This document shows positions 26,959 to 36,970 of a stretch of DNA of 64,000 nt, piece by piece. The translations under genes were made by a program, and so were the position numbers. This DNA is from Catenulispora sp. GP43 (GTDB taxonomy: Bacteria > Actinomycetota > Actinomycetes > Streptomycetales > Catenulisporaceae), in assembly GCF_041260665.1 (NCBI RefSeq), contig NZ_JBGCCT010000018.1, positions 186,001 to 250,000 of the forward strand. The letters are read 5' to 3'. Numbering within the stretch: position 1 is the first letter of the stretch; the number at the start of each line of letters is the position of its first letter. The notes under the pieces are model-generated. The model was not told where the DNA came from. It did not search any database and saw only the letters and a list, made by a program, of their open reading frames with translations.

Positions 26959-28259
26959 CACACCGGCACGAGCGCACGCTGCGCGTGGGATCCCTGGCCC
27001 GCGTCGAGGGCGAGGGCGCGATGCACGTCCGGTTGGACGCCGGCGGCCGCGTCCGGGAGGCGCGGCTGGAGATCTACGAGCCGCCGCGGTTCTTCGAGGC
27101 CTTCCTGGCCGGGCGCGCGTACACCGAGGCGCCGGACATCACCGCGCGGGTGTGCGGCATCTGCCCGGTGGCCTACCAGATGAGCGCTTGTCTGGCGATG
27201 GAGGACGCGTGCGGGGTGACGGTCGGCGGGCAACTGGCCGAGCTGCGCCGGCTGCTGTACTGCGGGGAGTGGATCGAGAGCCACGCGCTGCACGTCCACC
27301 TGCTGCACGCCCCGGACTTCCTGGGGTACGCGAGCGGGATCGACATGGCTCGTGAGCACCGGGCGGACGTCGAACGGGGCCTGGAGATCAAGAAGACCGG
27401 CAACGCCCTGATGGCGCTGGTGGGCGGCCGGGCGATCCACCCCGTCAACGTCCGAGTCGGCGGGTTCCACCGGGTCCCCTCGCGGTCAGAGCTCGCACGG
27501 TTCGCACCGGAGCTGCGGCGGGCGCTGGAACTCGCGCTGGAGACAGTGATCTGGGTGGCCGGGTTCGACTTCCCCGCGGCCGAGGCCAAGCACCGGCTGC
27601 TGGCGGTGGCGCAAGGCGACCGGTATCCGATCGACGGCGGCCAGGGCATCGCGACCGACGCCGGATACGGCTTCAGGACCGCCGACTTCGAGGACTACGT
27701 GTTCGAACACCAGGTCCCGCACTCCACGGCCCTGCACGCCGAACTCGCCGACGGCAGCACCTACCTGACCGGTCCGCTGGCCCGCTACAGCCTGCACTCG
27801 GCGAAGCTGACCCGGCACGCCGCCGCCGCGGCCCGCGCGGCCGGCCTCGACGCCGAGTGCCGGAACCCGTTCCGGAGCATCATCGTGCGCGCGGTGGAGA
27901 CCGTGTACGCGATCGAGGAAGCCCTGCGGATCATCGATGCCTACGAACCGCCGGAACGGCCGTGGGTGGCGGTGCCGCCGCGCGCCGGCCGGGGTCACGG
28001 TGTCACCGAAGCCCCGCGCGGCCTGCTGTACCACCGGTACGACATCGCCGCGGACGGCACCATAACCCAGGCGCGGATCGTGCCGCCCACCGCACAGAAC
28101 CAGGCCGCGATCGAGGCTGAGCTGTGCGAACTGCTGGAGGCGCACCAGGGGCTCGGGGATGCGGAGCTGACCGACCTGTGCGAGCGGGCGATCCGCAACC
28201 ACGACCCGTGCATCTCATGCTCCGCACACTTCCTCGAACTGCACCTGGAGCGATCATGA
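26955..28259 (+). CDS. hydA: Group 3b [NiFe] hydrogenase, alpha (large, catalytic) subunit
   Basis: A 434-aa catalytic subunit that splits or makes H2 at a NiFe(CN)2CO centre. The four nickel-site cysteines are present: RVCGICP at about 64-70 and DPCISCSAH at about 417-425. A short tail (FLELHLERS) follows the conserved His and is where the maturation protease would cut. Group 3b enzymes are cytoplasmic, bidirectional and moderately oxygen-tolerant; mycobacterial ones are made in hypoxia. The gene is intact and coupled on both sides. Confidence 0.93.
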   Translation: MTHRHERTLRVGSLARVEGEGAMHVRLDAGGRVREARLEIYEPPRFFEAFLAGRAYTEAPDITARVCGICPVAYQMSACLAMEDACGVTVGGQLAELRRLLYCGEWIESHALHVHLLHAPDFLGYASGIDMAREHRADVERGLEIKKTGNALMALVGGRAIHPVNVRVGGFHRVPSRSELARFAPELRRALELALETVIWVAGFDFPAAEAKHRLLAVAQGDRYPIDGGQGIATDAGYGFRTADFEDYVFEHQVPHSTALHAELADGSTYLTGPLARYSLHSAKLTRHAAAAARAAGLDAECRNPFRSIIVRAVETVYAIEEALRIIDAYEPPERPWVAVPPRAGRGHGVTEAPRGLLYHRYDIAADGTITQARIVPPTAQNQAAIEAELCELLEAHQGLGDAELTDLCERAIRNHDPCISCSAHFLELHLERS

Positions 28260-28855
28260 AGTCCGCCGGAACACCGATCGTGATCGGCGTCGGTGAGGAG
28301 TTCCTGCACGACGACGGCGCGGGCCCGGCGGTGGTCGCACAGCTCCGCGAGCTGGCCGCCGCCCACCTGGTGCCGCCGGACACCCGGCTCGAGGTCTGTT
28401 TCGGCGAGCCGACCGAGTTGATCGAACTGTGGCGGGACGCGCAGGTGGCGATCGTGGTCGACGCGGCCGTCCCCGACGCCGGGGCCGGGCTCGCGGCCGG
28501 CGAGGTGGTGCGCTGGGAACCGGGGCACGGCAGCGGCGGCACGGGCCGAGCCGGCGCCGCCGCCCTCCGGGTCACCGCGGCGCTCGGCCCGGCCGCCGGC
28601 CACGCGCTGGGACCCGGTGCCGCGCTCGCCCTGGCGAACGTCCTGGACCGGGTGCCCGAACGCCTGGTGCTGTACGCCGTCGTCGGCACCGACTTCAGTC
28701 TCGGCCCGGGTCTGTCCGAACCCGTCGCCCGAGCCGTGGACACCGTGGCCCACGACATCGCCGACGAACTCCGGCGGGAGGGTCTTTCGGCCCGGTCCGA
28801 CCGGGAACTCCTGTCCTGGTCCGACGACGCCCCTGGACCGAGGCTGAAACCATGA
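28256..28855 (+). CDS. Hydrogenase maturation protease
   Basis: A 199-aa HyaD/HycI-type endopeptidase, starting with the family motif [16 protein letters not shown] (the usual form is GxGNxxxxDDGxG; here Glu replaces Asn) and with a central DAA in VVDAAV that corresponds to the nickel-sensing acidic site. It should remove the C-terminal tail of HydA after nickel insertion. A longer C-terminal part (from about residue 150) is less conserved. ATGA overlaps on both sides. Confidence 0.85.
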   Translation: MKSAGTPIVIGVGEEFLHDDGAGPAVVAQLRELAAAHLVPPDTRLEVCFGEPTELIELWRDAQVAIVVDAAVPDAGAGLAAGEVVRWEPGHGSGGTGRAGAAALRVTAALGPAAGHALGPGAALALANVLDRVPERLVLYAVVGTDFSLGPGLSEPVARAVDTVAHDIADELRREGLSARSDRELLSWSDDAPGPRLKP

Positions 28856-31239
28856 GCAGCGACGTCGACTCCCCGCCTGCCGCCGCGGCGGCGGCACGGC
28901 ACTGGCAGGTGCGCGGCACCGTCCAAGGCGTGGGGTTCCGGCCCTTCGCCCACCGGCTGGCGACCGAACTCGGACTGTCCGGGTCGGTGCGCAACCGCGC
29001 CGGAGTCGTCGAGATCGACGCCTTCGGCCCGCCCGAGGCGCTGGCGGAGTTCCGAACCCGGCTCAGTGCCGAGGCGCCGCCGCTGGCCGCGATCACCGCG
29101 ATCGTCGAGAGCCGGCCCGGAGTCGCGGCCCCGCCCGAAGCCGCCGCCGGCTTCACCATCCAGGCCAGTGCCGACCTCGGCGGCGACGGCCGCGCGCCCG
29201 CCGAGGTCGCGCCCGCCGAGATCCCACCCGACGCAGGCCTTTGCGACGCGTGCCGTGCCGAAGTCCTCGACCCGGCCGACCGCCGGCACCGCTATCCGTT
29301 CACCAACTGCACGGCCTGCGGCCCGCGCGCCACGATCATCGACGACCTCCCCTATGACCGCGCCCGCACCAGCATGGCCGGCTTCCCGCTGTGCCCCCGC
29401 TGCCGCGCCGAGTACCTGGACCCGGCGGACCGCCGCTTCCACGCCGAACCGATCGCCTGTCCGGAGTGCGGCCCCCAGGCGGCCTGGTACTCCCGCCCCG
29501 GTTTCCCGGACGTCTCCGAAGCCGTCGGCGAGACGGCGCTGAGCCTGGCCGCGCAACGCCTCGCGGCCGGCGGCGTCATCGCCGTCAAGGGCCTGGGCGG
29601 CTACCAGCTGGTGTGCGACGCCACCGACCCCGGCGCCGTCGCCCGGCTGCGCGAGATCAAACACCGTCCTGACAAGCCGTTCGCCGTGATGGTCCCGGAT
29701 CTGGCCGCGGTGCGGGCCCTGGCCTGCGTCACCAGGACCGAGGAGAACCTCCTGGCCGGTGCGGCGCGCCCCATCGTGCTGGTCCGCCCCTGGCCGGTCG
29801 GAGTCCCGGCCCTGGCTCCCGGGGTGGCGCCGGACGCGCCCCGGCTGGGCCTGTTCCTCCCGACCACCGCGCTGCACCTGCTCCTGCTGCTCGAGGCCGG
29901 TCGTCCGCTGGTCGTCACCAGCGGGAACACCGCCGATGCCCCGATCATCGTCGACGACCGGATCGCGGCCGGGACCCTCGCCCCGGTCTGCGACGGCGTC
30001 CTGGCCCACGACCGCCCGATCCGCGCGCGGTATGACGACTCGGTGGCGCGGGCCGTGCACGAGCGGACGACCGTGATCCGGCGCGCGCGGGGCTTCGCAC
30101 CGGCCGCCCTCGGCCTGCCGATCGCCTCACCGGAGCCGCTGCTGGCCGTGGGCGCGCACCTGAAGCACACCTTCACCCTGGCCATCGGGGCCCGCGCGTT
30201 CGTCGGCCCGCACACCGGCGACCTGTCCGACCTGGCGGCTCTGGAGGCGTTCGACGAGGCCGCCGAACACATGCAGCGCGTCCACCGCGTCCGTCCGGAG
30301 ACCGTTGTGCACGACCTACATCCGGAGTATCTGTCCACCAAGATCGCAGCCGCCATCGGGAATCCGGACCGGCGGATCGCGGTCCAGCACCACCACGCCC
30401 ACATCGCGTCCTGCGCCGCCGAGCACGGCATTACCGACCCGGTCCTGGGAGTCGCCTACGACGGACTGGGCTTGGGCGCCGACGGAACCCTGTGGGGCGG
30501 CGAGGTACTCCTGGCGGACCTGCGCGGCTTCCGCCGACTGGCCCGGTTCGGCACCGCCCCGATGCCCGGCGGCGAGGCCGCGGTGCGCCATCCGCTGCGC
30601 ATGGCCCTGGGCTATCTGGCCGGCGGTGAGGACCTGGGCGGCCGCCGGCCGGATCCGGCGACGGTCGCCGCCGCGCTGGCCGGGATCGCGGACCGGGAGC
30701 CCAAGTACGACACGGTGCTGCGGCTGGCGCTGTCCGGGACCGGCTCGCCGCGGGCCTCCAGCGCCGGACGGCTCTTCGACGCCGCCTCGGCCCTGCTCGG
30801 GCTCTGCGACCACGTCTCCTACGAGGGACAGGCCGCCGTGACCCTCGAAGCCGCCTCCCAAGGCGTGCTCGCCGATCCGCTGCCGTGGCGGATCGTCGAA
30901 CGTGACGGCCTGTGGGTCCTGGACTGTATGACGACCCTGACCGCTTTGCTCACGCACCGCCTGGAGGGCGCCGAGATCCCCGAACTGGCCGCCGCCTTCC
31001 ACGAGGCGCTCGCGCTGGCCACGGCGGACCTGGTCCACAAGTGCGCGGCCGACACCGGGGTCCGTACCGTCTGCCTGTCCGGCGGCGTGTGGCAGAACAA
31101 CCGGCTCACCGAGGCCGTCGCCGCCGGGCTGGAAGGCGAGGGATACCGGGTCCTGATCAACCAGCGGGTGCCGTGCAACGACGGCGGCATCAGCTTCGGA
31201 CAGGCCGCGATCGCCGCGGCGCGGCTCGCGGAACGCTGA
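28852..31239 (+). CDS. hypF: Carbamoyltransferase HypF
   Basis: A 795-aa enzyme that, with HypE, makes the cyanide ligands of the NiFe centre from carbamoyl phosphate. Domains in order are acylphosphatase-like (about 15-105, GTVQGVGFRPFAHRLA), zinc-finger pairs (about 140-205, CDAC, CTACGP, CPRCRAEY, CPECGP), a YrdC-like adenylation domain (about 220-400) and a Kae1-like carbamoyltransferase with HHHAH at about 513 and SGGVWQNNRL near the end. Full length. It overlaps the protease gene by 4 bp. Confidence 0.95.
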   Translation: MSSDVDSPPAAAAAARHWQVRGTVQGVGFRPFAHRLATELGLSGSVRNRAGVVEIDAFGPPEALAEFRTRLSAEAPPLAAITAIVESRPGVAAPPEAAAGFTIQASADLGGDGRAPAEVAPAEIPPDAGLCDACRAEVLDPADRRHRYPFTNCTACGPRATIIDDLPYDRARTSMAGFPLCPRCRAEYLDPADRRFHAEPIACPECGPQAAWYSRPGFPDVSEAVGETALSLAAQRLAAGGVIAVKGLGGYQLVCDATDPGAVARLREIKHRPDKPFAVMVPDLAAVRALACVTRTEENLLAGAARPIVLVRPWPVGVPALAPGVAPDAPRLGLFLPTTALHLLLLLEAGRPLVVTSGNTADAPIIVDDRIAAGTLAPVCDGVLAHDRPIRARYDDSVARAVHERTTVIRRARGFAPAALGLPIASPEPLLAVGAHLKHTFTLAIGARAFVGPHTGDLSDLAALEAFDEAAEHMQRVHRVRPETVVHDLHPEYLSTKIAAAIGNPDRRIAVQHHHAHIASCAAEHGITDPVLGVAYDGLGLGADGTLWGGEVLLADLRGFRRLARFGTAPMPGGEAAVRHPLRMALGYLAGGEDLGGRRPDPATVAAALAGIADREPKYDTVLRLALSGTGSPRASSAGRLFDAASALLGLCDHVSYEGQAAVTLEAASQGVLADPLPWRIVERDGLWVLDCMTTLTALLTHRLEGAEIPELAAAFHEALALATADLVHKCAADTGVRTVCLSGGVWQNNRLTEAVAAGLEGEGYRVLINQRVPCNDGGISFGQAAIAAARLAER

Positions 31240-31249
31240 GGAGAACGCC

Positions 31250-31507
31250 ATGTGTCTGGCCATCCCCGGGCGGCTGGAGAGCGTCGAGCCGGCCGACCCC
31301 TTCCCGACCGGCACCGCCGACTTCGGCGGCATCCGCAAGCAGGTGTGCCTGGTGTTCGTCCCCGAGGCCGCGATCGGCGACTACGTGCTGGTCCACGTCG
31401 GCTTCGCCATCGGCGTGATCGACGAGGCCGAGGCGCTGCGCACCCTGGCGGTGCTGCGCGCCATGGGCGACGTGGTGGAGACCGAACTGGCCGGCGGTGT
31501 GTCGTGA
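31250..31507 (+). CDS. hypC: Hydrogenase assembly chaperone HypC
   Basis: An 85-aa HypC/HybG chaperone. It begins MCLAIPGRL, with the essential Cys2 that carries the Fe(CN)2CO unit, and has [17 protein letters not shown] then [16 protein letters not shown]. It works with HypD to assemble iron and hand it to the large subunit. It overlaps hypD by GTGA. Confidence 0.95.
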   Translation: MCLAIPGRLESVEPADPFPTGTADFGGIRKQVCLVFVPEAAIGDYVLVHVGFAIGVIDEAEALRTLAVLRAMGDVVETELAGGVS

Positions 31508-32628
31508 AGTACCTGGACGAGTACCGCGACCCCGCGCTGGCCCGTCGGCTGCTCGCCGAGCTCGGCGCGGTGGCGACCCGGCCCTGGCGCCTCATGGAGG
31601 TCTGCGGCGGACAGACCCACACCCTGGTCCGCCAAGGGATCGACGAGCTGCTGCCGGCCGGGATCCGGATGATCCACGGCCCCGGCTGCCCGGTGTGCGT
31701 GACCCCGGTGGCGGTGATCGACCGCGCCCTGGAGCTGGCGGCCACCCCCGACGTGGTGTTCACCAGCTTCGGCGACATGCTGCGCGTGCCCGGCACCTCG
31801 ACCAGCCTGCTGCAGGTCAAGGCGGCCGGCGGCGACGTGCGAGTGGTCTACTCCCCCGCCGACGCGGTCCGGATCGCCGCCGCCGAGCCGCGGCGCCGCG
31901 TGGTGTTCCTGGCGGTCGGCTTCGAGACCACGGCCCCGGCGAACGCCGCGGCCGTCCTGCTGGCCGAGTCCCTGGGCCTGACCAACTTCAGCATGCTGGT
32001 GAGCCACGTGCTGGTGCCGCCGGCGATCACGGCGATCCTGGAGGATCCGGAGTGCCTGGTGGACGGGTTCCTGGCCGCCGGCCACGTCTGCTCGGTCATG
32101 GGGTACACCGAGTACGAGCCGATCGCCGCGCGATACCGGGTACCGCTGGTGGTCACCGGGTTCGAACCGCTGGACCTGCTGGAAGGCATCCTTATGGCGG
32201 TGCACCAGCTGGAGTCCGGCCGGCACGAGGTCGAGAACCAGTACGCACGCGCGGTCCACCGGGACGGAAACCAGGTGGCGCAGGAGGCGATACGCCGTGT
32301 CTTCCGGGTCGCGGACAAGGAATGGCGCGGTATCGGTTCGATCCCCGACAGCGGGCTGGTGCTCGCCGACGGATACGAACGCTTCGACGCCGCGCTGTGG
32401 TTCCCCTCCGGTCCCCGCAGCCCCGAGTCCGCGTCCGAATGCATCGCCGGCCAGATCCTCACCGGGGTGAAGACTCCGACCGACTGCCCCGCTTACGGCA
32501 CGCGCTGCACGCCCCGCCATCCCCTGGGCGCGCCGATGGTCTCCTCGGAGGGCACCTGCGCGGCCTTCTTCTCGGCGGGAAGAACCGCCGCCGCTCCATC
32601 GCCGGCTCTGAACGCGGCGACCAGTTAG
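31504..32628 (+). CDS. hypD: Hydrogenase formation protein HypD
   Basis: A 374-aa iron-sulfur protein forming the scaffold on which the Fe(CN)2CO group is built. The conserved [16 protein letters not shown] (Cys about 34) and [13 protein letters not shown] (about 58-70) are present, as is the C-terminal cluster region ([20 protein letters not shown] and [18 protein letters not shown]). The start is a GTG inside the hypC stop. Confidence 0.95.
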   Translation: MKYLDEYRDPALARRLLAELGAVATRPWRLMEVCGGQTHTLVRQGIDELLPAGIRMIHGPGCPVCVTPVAVIDRALELAATPDVVFTSFGDMLRVPGTSTSLLQVKAAGGDVRVVYSPADAVRIAAAEPRRRVVFLAVGFETTAPANAAAVLLAESLGLTNFSMLVSHVLVPPAITAILEDPECLVDGFLAAGHVCSVMGYTEYEPIAARYRVPLVVTGFEPLDLLEGILMAVHQLESGRHEVENQYARAVHRDGNQVAQEAIRRVFRVADKEWRGIGSIPDSGLVLADGYERFDAALWFPSGPRSPESASECIAGQILTGVKTPTDCPAYGTRCTPRHPLGAPMVSSEGTCAAFFSAGRTAAAPSPALNAATS

Positions 32629-32643
32629 GAGGGACACACCGCC

Positions 32644-33705
32644 ATGACCGCCAGCCCCTTGTTCACCGCGTGTCCGGCACCCACCGCCGAGACCGAGCAC
32701 GTTCTGCTCGGCCACGGCTCAGGCGGCCGGCTCTCCGCCGAACTGCTCAGCGAGGTGATCCTGCCGGGGTTCGGCCTGGCCGGCTCCGCGGGCCGGCCTC
32801 TGGAAGACGCCGCCGTGCTGCCGTTGCCCACGGCCGAGATCGTGATGAGCACCGACTCCTTCGTCGTCGACCCGCTGTTCTTCCCCGGCGGGGACATCGG
32901 TTCGCTCGCCGTCCACGGCACGGTCAACGACCTGGCCATGATGGGGGCGGTGCCGGTGGCGCTGGCGGTGGCGTTCATCGTCGAGGAGGGCTTCGGCATG
33001 CGGGAGCTGGGACGGATATCCCAGTCGCTGGGCCGGGCCGCGCACGCCGCCGGCGTGAAGGTGGTGACCGGGGACACCAAGGTCGTCGGGCGCGGCGCCG
33101 CGGACCGGCTGTTCATCACCACCACGGGGCTGGGTGTGCGCATGCCGTTGGCGCGCCCGTCGGCCGGCCGGGTGCGGCCCGGCGACGTGCTGCTGTTGTC
33201 CGGCCCGATCGGCCTGCACGGTGTCACGATCCTGTCCACCCGCGACAGCCTGGGCTTCGAAACCGAGATCGGCTCCGATTCCCAGCCGCTGCACCGGGTC
33301 GTCGCGGCCGCGGTGGCCGCCGGCGGCGACGGGGTGCGCGCCCTGCGGGACCCGACCCGCGGCGGCGTGGCCTCGGCGCTCAACGAACTCGCGGCCGCCT
33401 CCGGGGTGGGCGTGCTGGTGGAGGAGACCGCGCTGCCGGTGCCGGAGCCGGTGTCGGCGGCCTGCGACCTGCTCGGCCTGGACGTGCTGCACGTGGCCAA
33501 CGAGGGCTGCCTGCTGGCGTTCGTCGCCCCGGACAAGGCCGACGCGGTGCTGGCGGCGATGCGGTCGCGCCCGGAATCGCCCGGGGCGGTGCGGATCGGG
33601 CAGGCAGTGGCCGAGCATCCGCGCCGGGTGGTGGTGCGCACCGGGATCGGCGCGGAGCGGGTGCTCGACATGCTGGTCGGCGAGCAGCTGCCACGGATCT
33701 GTTGA
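32644..33705 (+). CDS. hypE: Carbamoyl-phosphate dehydratase HypE
   Basis: A 353-aa ATP-dependent enzyme that dehydrates the carbamoyl group placed on its own C-terminal cysteine. The tail is the canonical PRIC ending. The body has the PurM/AIR synthase fold with LLGHGSGGRL, STDSFVVDP, DLAMMGAVP, VTGDTKVVGRG and RDPTRGGVAS. AGGAGG lies about 11 bp before the ATG. A strong hairpin follows, closing the operon. No hypA or hypB (nickel delivery) is present in the window. Confidence 0.95.
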   Translation: MTASPLFTACPAPTAETEHVLLGHGSGGRLSAELLSEVILPGFGLAGSAGRPLEDAAVLPLPTAEIVMSTDSFVVDPLFFPGGDIGSLAVHGTVNDLAMMGAVPVALAVAFIVEEGFGMRELGRISQSLGRAAHAAGVKVVTGDTKVVGRGAADRLFITTTGLGVRMPLARPSAGRVRPGDVLLLSGPIGLHGVTILSTRDSLGFETEIGSDSQPLHRVVAAAVAAGGDGVRALRDPTRGGVASALNELAAASGVGVLVEETALPVPEPVSAACDLLGLDVLHVANEGCLLAFVAPDKADAVLAAMRSRPESPGAVRIGQAVAEHPRRVVVRTGIGAERVLDMLVGEQLPRIC

Positions 33706-33723
33706 ACGGGTCGTGGAACGGCG

Positions 33724-33760
33724 ACCAGAGGACCCCGACCTCTGGTCGGGGTCCTCTGGT
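33724..33760. terminator. Strong hairpin terminator between hypE and pflA
   Basis: A perfect 16-bp inverted repeat (33724-33739 with 33745-33760) with the 5-base loop CTCTG. It sits between convergent genes and can serve both strands. Confidence 0.9.
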
Positions 33761-33786
33761 TCCTGCGGGGCCTGATATCTCCAGCC

Positions 33787-34575
33787 TCAGAACGCCGGCA
33801 GCCCCGCCGCGGCGAACCGGTCCCGGGCCCGGCGTACCTGGTCGGGCGTCGGGGTCGGGGTGTCGGCCAGCGGGAACCGGATGCCCAGAGCCCGGTACTT
33901 CGCCGCGCCGAGCTTGTGGAACGGCAGGACGTCGACCCGCTCGACGTTGCCCAGCGAGGCGGCGAAGCGCGCCACGCCCGAGACGTTCGCGGCGCCGTCG
34001 GTCAGGCCCGGCACCAGGACGTACCGCAGGTGCACAGGGACGGCACGCTCGGCCAGACGCCGGGCGAAGACCAGGGTCGGATGCAGCTCGCCGCCGGTCA
34101 GCCGGCGGTACAGCGCGCGGTCCCAGGACTTGATGTCCAGCAGGACCAGACTCGTCGCCGCCAGCAGCTCCTCGTCGGCGCGCACTCCCAGGTATCCCGA
34201 GGTGTCCAGCGCGGTATGCAGCCCCAGGCCGCGGAACCCGTTCAACAGCGCGGCCGTGAAGCGCGGCTGAAGCAGCGGCTCGCCGCCGCTGACCGTGGCC
34301 CCGCCGCCGCAGGCCCGGATGAACGGGACGAAGTCCGCGGCCTTGGCCACCAGCTCGGCGGAGCTGGTAGAGGTGCCGTCGCGCATCCGCCAGGTCTCAG
34401 GGTTCTGGCAATATCGGCAGCGCAACGGGCAACCGGCGGTGAAGACGGTGAACCGGGTTCCCGGCCCGTCGACGCCGGTGCTCAGGTCCCAGCTGCTGAC
34501 CGAGCCGACCACGGCCTCGGCGGGCTTGGCGCCGGCCGTGGCCGTGGTCCCGACCGGGAGTCCGGTGGCGGTCAT
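33787..34575 (-). CDS. pflA: Pyruvate formate-lyase activating enzyme (radical SAM)
   Basis: A 262-aa radical SAM protein whose cluster motif C49-x3-C53-x2-C56 lies in AGCPLRCRYC. The PflA-type signs GVDGPGTRFTVF, SGGEPLLQ and DIKSWD are present, as are the later LRYVLVPGLTD and VLPFHKLGAAKY. It uses S-adenosylmethionine to install the glycyl radical on PflB. It lies 6 bp after pflB in the same direction. The first roughly 25 residues are an extra, non-conserved leader. Confidence 0.93.
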   Translation of the reverse strand: MTATGLPVGTTATAGAKPAEAVVGSVSSWDLSTGVDGPGTRFTVFTAGCPLRCRYCQNPETWRMRDGTSTSSAELVAKAADFVPFIRACGGGATVSGGEPLLQPRFTAALLNGFRGLGLHTALDTSGYLGVRADEELLAATSLVLLDIKSWDRALYRRLTGGELHPTLVFARRLAERAVPVHLRYVLVPGLTDGAANVSGVARFAASLGNVERVDVLPFHKLGAAKYRALGIRFPLADTPTPTPDQVRRARDRFAAAGLPAF

Positions 34576-34581
34576 AGGGGT

Positions 34582-36834
34582 TCACGCCTTCTCGTGGAAG
34601 GTACGGCTGATCACGTCGAGCTGCTGCTCCCGCGTCAGCCGCACGAAGTTGACGGCGTAGCCGGAGACCCGGATGGTCAGCTGCGGGTACTTCTCCGGAT
34701 GCTCCATGGCGTCCACCAGCGTCGCGCGGTCCAGCACGTTGACGTTCATGTGGAATCCGCCGCAGGAGAAGTAGCCGTCCAGGATCCCGGCCAGGTTCAC
34801 CGCCCGCTCGGCGTCGGCCCGGCCCAGCGCCGCCGGGACGATCGAGGCGGTCAGCGAGATCCCGTCCAGCGCCTGGTCGTACGGGAGCTTGGCGACCGAC
34901 ACCGCCGCGGCGACCAGGCCGTGGGTGTCGCGGCCGTTCATCGGGTTCGCGCCCGGCGAGAACGGCGTCCCGGCCCGGCGGCCGTCCGGGGTGTTGCCGG
35001 TCTTGTGGCCGTAGACGACGTTGGAGGTGATGGTCAGCACCGACTGGGTGTGCCGCGCGTTCCGGTACGTCGGGTGCTGACGGACCTTCGCCATGAATCG
35101 CTCGACCAGGCCGACCGCGATGGCGTCGGCGCGCTCGTCCCCGTTGCCGTAGGCCGGGAAGGCGCCCTCGGTCGGGAAGTCGACCGCGAGGCCGCTCGCG
35201 TCCCGGATCACTTTCACCCGCGCGTGCTTGACCGCCGACAGCGAGTCGGCCGTGACCGCGAGCCCCGCGACACCGCAGCCCATGAGCCGCTCGACGTCGC
35301 TGTCGTGCAGCGCCATCTCAATGCGTTCGTAGGCGTACTTGTCGTGCATGAAGTGGATGACGTTCAGCGCGTGCACGTAGGTCGCGGCCAGCCAGTCGAG
35401 CATCGCGTCGAAGGCGGCGTCCAGCTTCTCGTACTCCAGGTACTCCCCGCCGATCGGCTCGAATCCGGGCGCGACCGTCTCGCCGCTCATCTCGTCCCGG
35501 CCGCCGTTGATCGCGTACAACAGAGCCTTGGCCAGGTTGACCCTGGCGCCGAAGAACTGCATCTGCTCCCCGACCGCCATGGCCGACACGCAGCAGGCGA
35601 TCGCGGTGTCGTCGCCGAAGCGGGGCCTGATCAGGTCGTCGGACTCGTACTGGATGGAGCTGGTGTCGATGGAGACCCGTGTGCAGAACTCCTTAAAGCC
35701 GGCCGGGAGGTCCGGGGACCACAGCACGGTGAGGTTGGGCTCCGGCGCCGGACCGAGGTTGTAGAGCGTCTGCAGGAACCGGAAACTGGTGCGGGTCACC
35801 AGCGGCCGGCCGTCCTCGCCGATACCGCCGATGGACTCGGTGACCCAGGTCGGGTCGCCGGAGAACAGCTCGTCGTACTCCGGGGTGCGCAGGAAGCGCA
35901 CGATCCGCAACTTGATGACGAAGTCGTCGACGATCTCCTGCACCTGCTGCTCGGTGAGCCGGCCGGCGGCGAGGTCCCGCTCGAAGTAGACGTCGAGGAA
36001 GGTCGAGACGCGGCCCAGCGACATCGCCGCGCCGTTCTGCTCCTTCACCGCGGCCAGGTAGCCGAAGTACAGCCACTGCACCGCCTGACGGGCGTCGGCG
36101 GCGGGCCCGCTGATGTCGAAGCCGTAGGACGCGGCCATCTCCTTGAGCTCCTCCAGAGCCCTGGTCTGTTCGGCCAGTTCCTCCCGCGCCCGGATCGTCT
36201 CCTCGTCGGCCCAGCGCGCGTCCAGAACGGCCCGGTCGGCGCGCTTGGCCGCGATGAGCCGGTCCACGCCGTACAGCGCCACGCGCCGGTAGTCGCCGAT
36301 GATGCGGCCACGGCCGTAGGCGTCCGGCAGCCCGGTGATGATCCCGGCCCGGCGGGCCGCGCGGATCTCGGGGGTGTAGGCGTCGAAGACCCCGTCGTTG
36401 TGCGTCTTGCGGTACTTGGTGAAGATCTCCTGGACGCGCGGATCCGGGGCGATCCCGTACGCCTTCAGGCCGGCGGCCACCAGGCGCCAGCCGCCGTTCG
36501 GCATGATCGCCCGCTTGAGCGGGGCATCGGTCTGTAGACCGACGATGATCTCGTGGTCGCGGTCGATGTAACCGGGGGCGTGGGCGGTGATGCCGGCCGG
36601 CGTGCTCGCGTCGACGTCGTACACGCCGCGGGCGCGTTCGACCACGAACATCTCCCGCAGCCGCCCCCACAACGCGGCGGTCCGCTCCGTGGAACCGGCC
36701 AGGAACCCGCCGTCGCCGAGGTAGGGCGTGTAGTTCGCCTGGATGAACCCGTGCACGTCGATCCCGTCGCACCACGGGCCCGCGGTGAATTCGTCCCAGG
36801 CCGTCACAGGAATGTCGGCCACTACAGCGGTCAT
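34582..36834 (-). CDS. pflB: Formate C-acetyltransferase (pyruvate formate-lyase)
   Basis: A 750-aa glycyl-radical enzyme that turns pyruvate and CoA into acetyl-CoA and formate without NADH. Both catalytic cysteines are adjacent in IACCVSAM (about 413-414), and the glycyl-radical site is RVSGYAVNF (Gly about 724). Length matches the family. I chose the ATG at 36834 because GAGGAGG lies 8 bp upstream; the frame continues to 36867. The radical form is destroyed by oxygen, so this gene in a mostly aerobic lineage implies real anoxic metabolism. A DosR-like box lies 96 bp upstream. Confidence 0.95.
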   Translation of the reverse strand: MTAVVADIPVTAWDEFTAGPWCDGIDVHGFIQANYTPYLGDGGFLAGSTERTAALWGRLREMFVVERARGVYDVDASTPAGITAHAPGYIDRDHEIIVGLQTDAPLKRAIMPNGGWRLVAAGLKAYGIAPDPRVQEIFTKYRKTHNDGVFDAYTPEIRAARRAGIITGLPDAYGRGRIIGDYRRVALYGVDRLIAAKRADRAVLDARWADEETIRAREELAEQTRALEELKEMAASYGFDISGPAADARQAVQWLYFGYLAAVKEQNGAAMSLGRVSTFLDVYFERDLAAGRLTEQQVQEIVDDFVIKLRIVRFLRTPEYDELFSGDPTWVTESIGGIGEDGRPLVTRTSFRFLQTLYNLGPAPEPNLTVLWSPDLPAGFKEFCTRVSIDTSSIQYESDDLIRPRFGDDTAIACCVSAMAVGEQMQFFGARVNLAKALLYAINGGRDEMSGETVAPGFEPIGGEYLEYEKLDAAFDAMLDWLAATYVHALNVIHFMHDKYAYERIEMALHDSDVERLMGCGVAGLAVTADSLSAVKHARVKVIRDASGLAVDFPTEGAFPAYGNGDERADAIAVGLVERFMAKVRQHPTYRNARHTQSVLTITSNVVYGHKTGNTPDGRRAGTPFSPGANPMNGRDTHGLVAAAVSVAKLPYDQALDGISLTASIVPAALGRADAERAVNLAGILDGYFSCGGFHMNVNVLDRATLVDAMEHPEKYPQLTIRVSGYAVNFVRLTREQQLDVISRTFHEKA

Positions 36835-36930
36835 GTTCCTTGCCTCCTCGCTCGCGGTGCCGGTCACCGGGCACTGTCAGGATCCCGCCACGTCACCGGG
36901 TGGACTAGACCAGTCCGACCCGGTCGCACC

Positions 36931-36944
36931 GGGTCCAACGGCCC
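36931..36944. promoter_or_regulatory. DosR/OsdR-like box upstream of pflBA
   Basis: GGGTCCAACGGCCC, 96 bp before the pflB start on the minus strand, and only 26 bp beyond the end of the ABC permease, so it can only reasonably serve pflBA. Confidence 0.7.
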
Positions 36945-36970
36945 TGGCGAACGGCGGACCGCCGGAGCTG

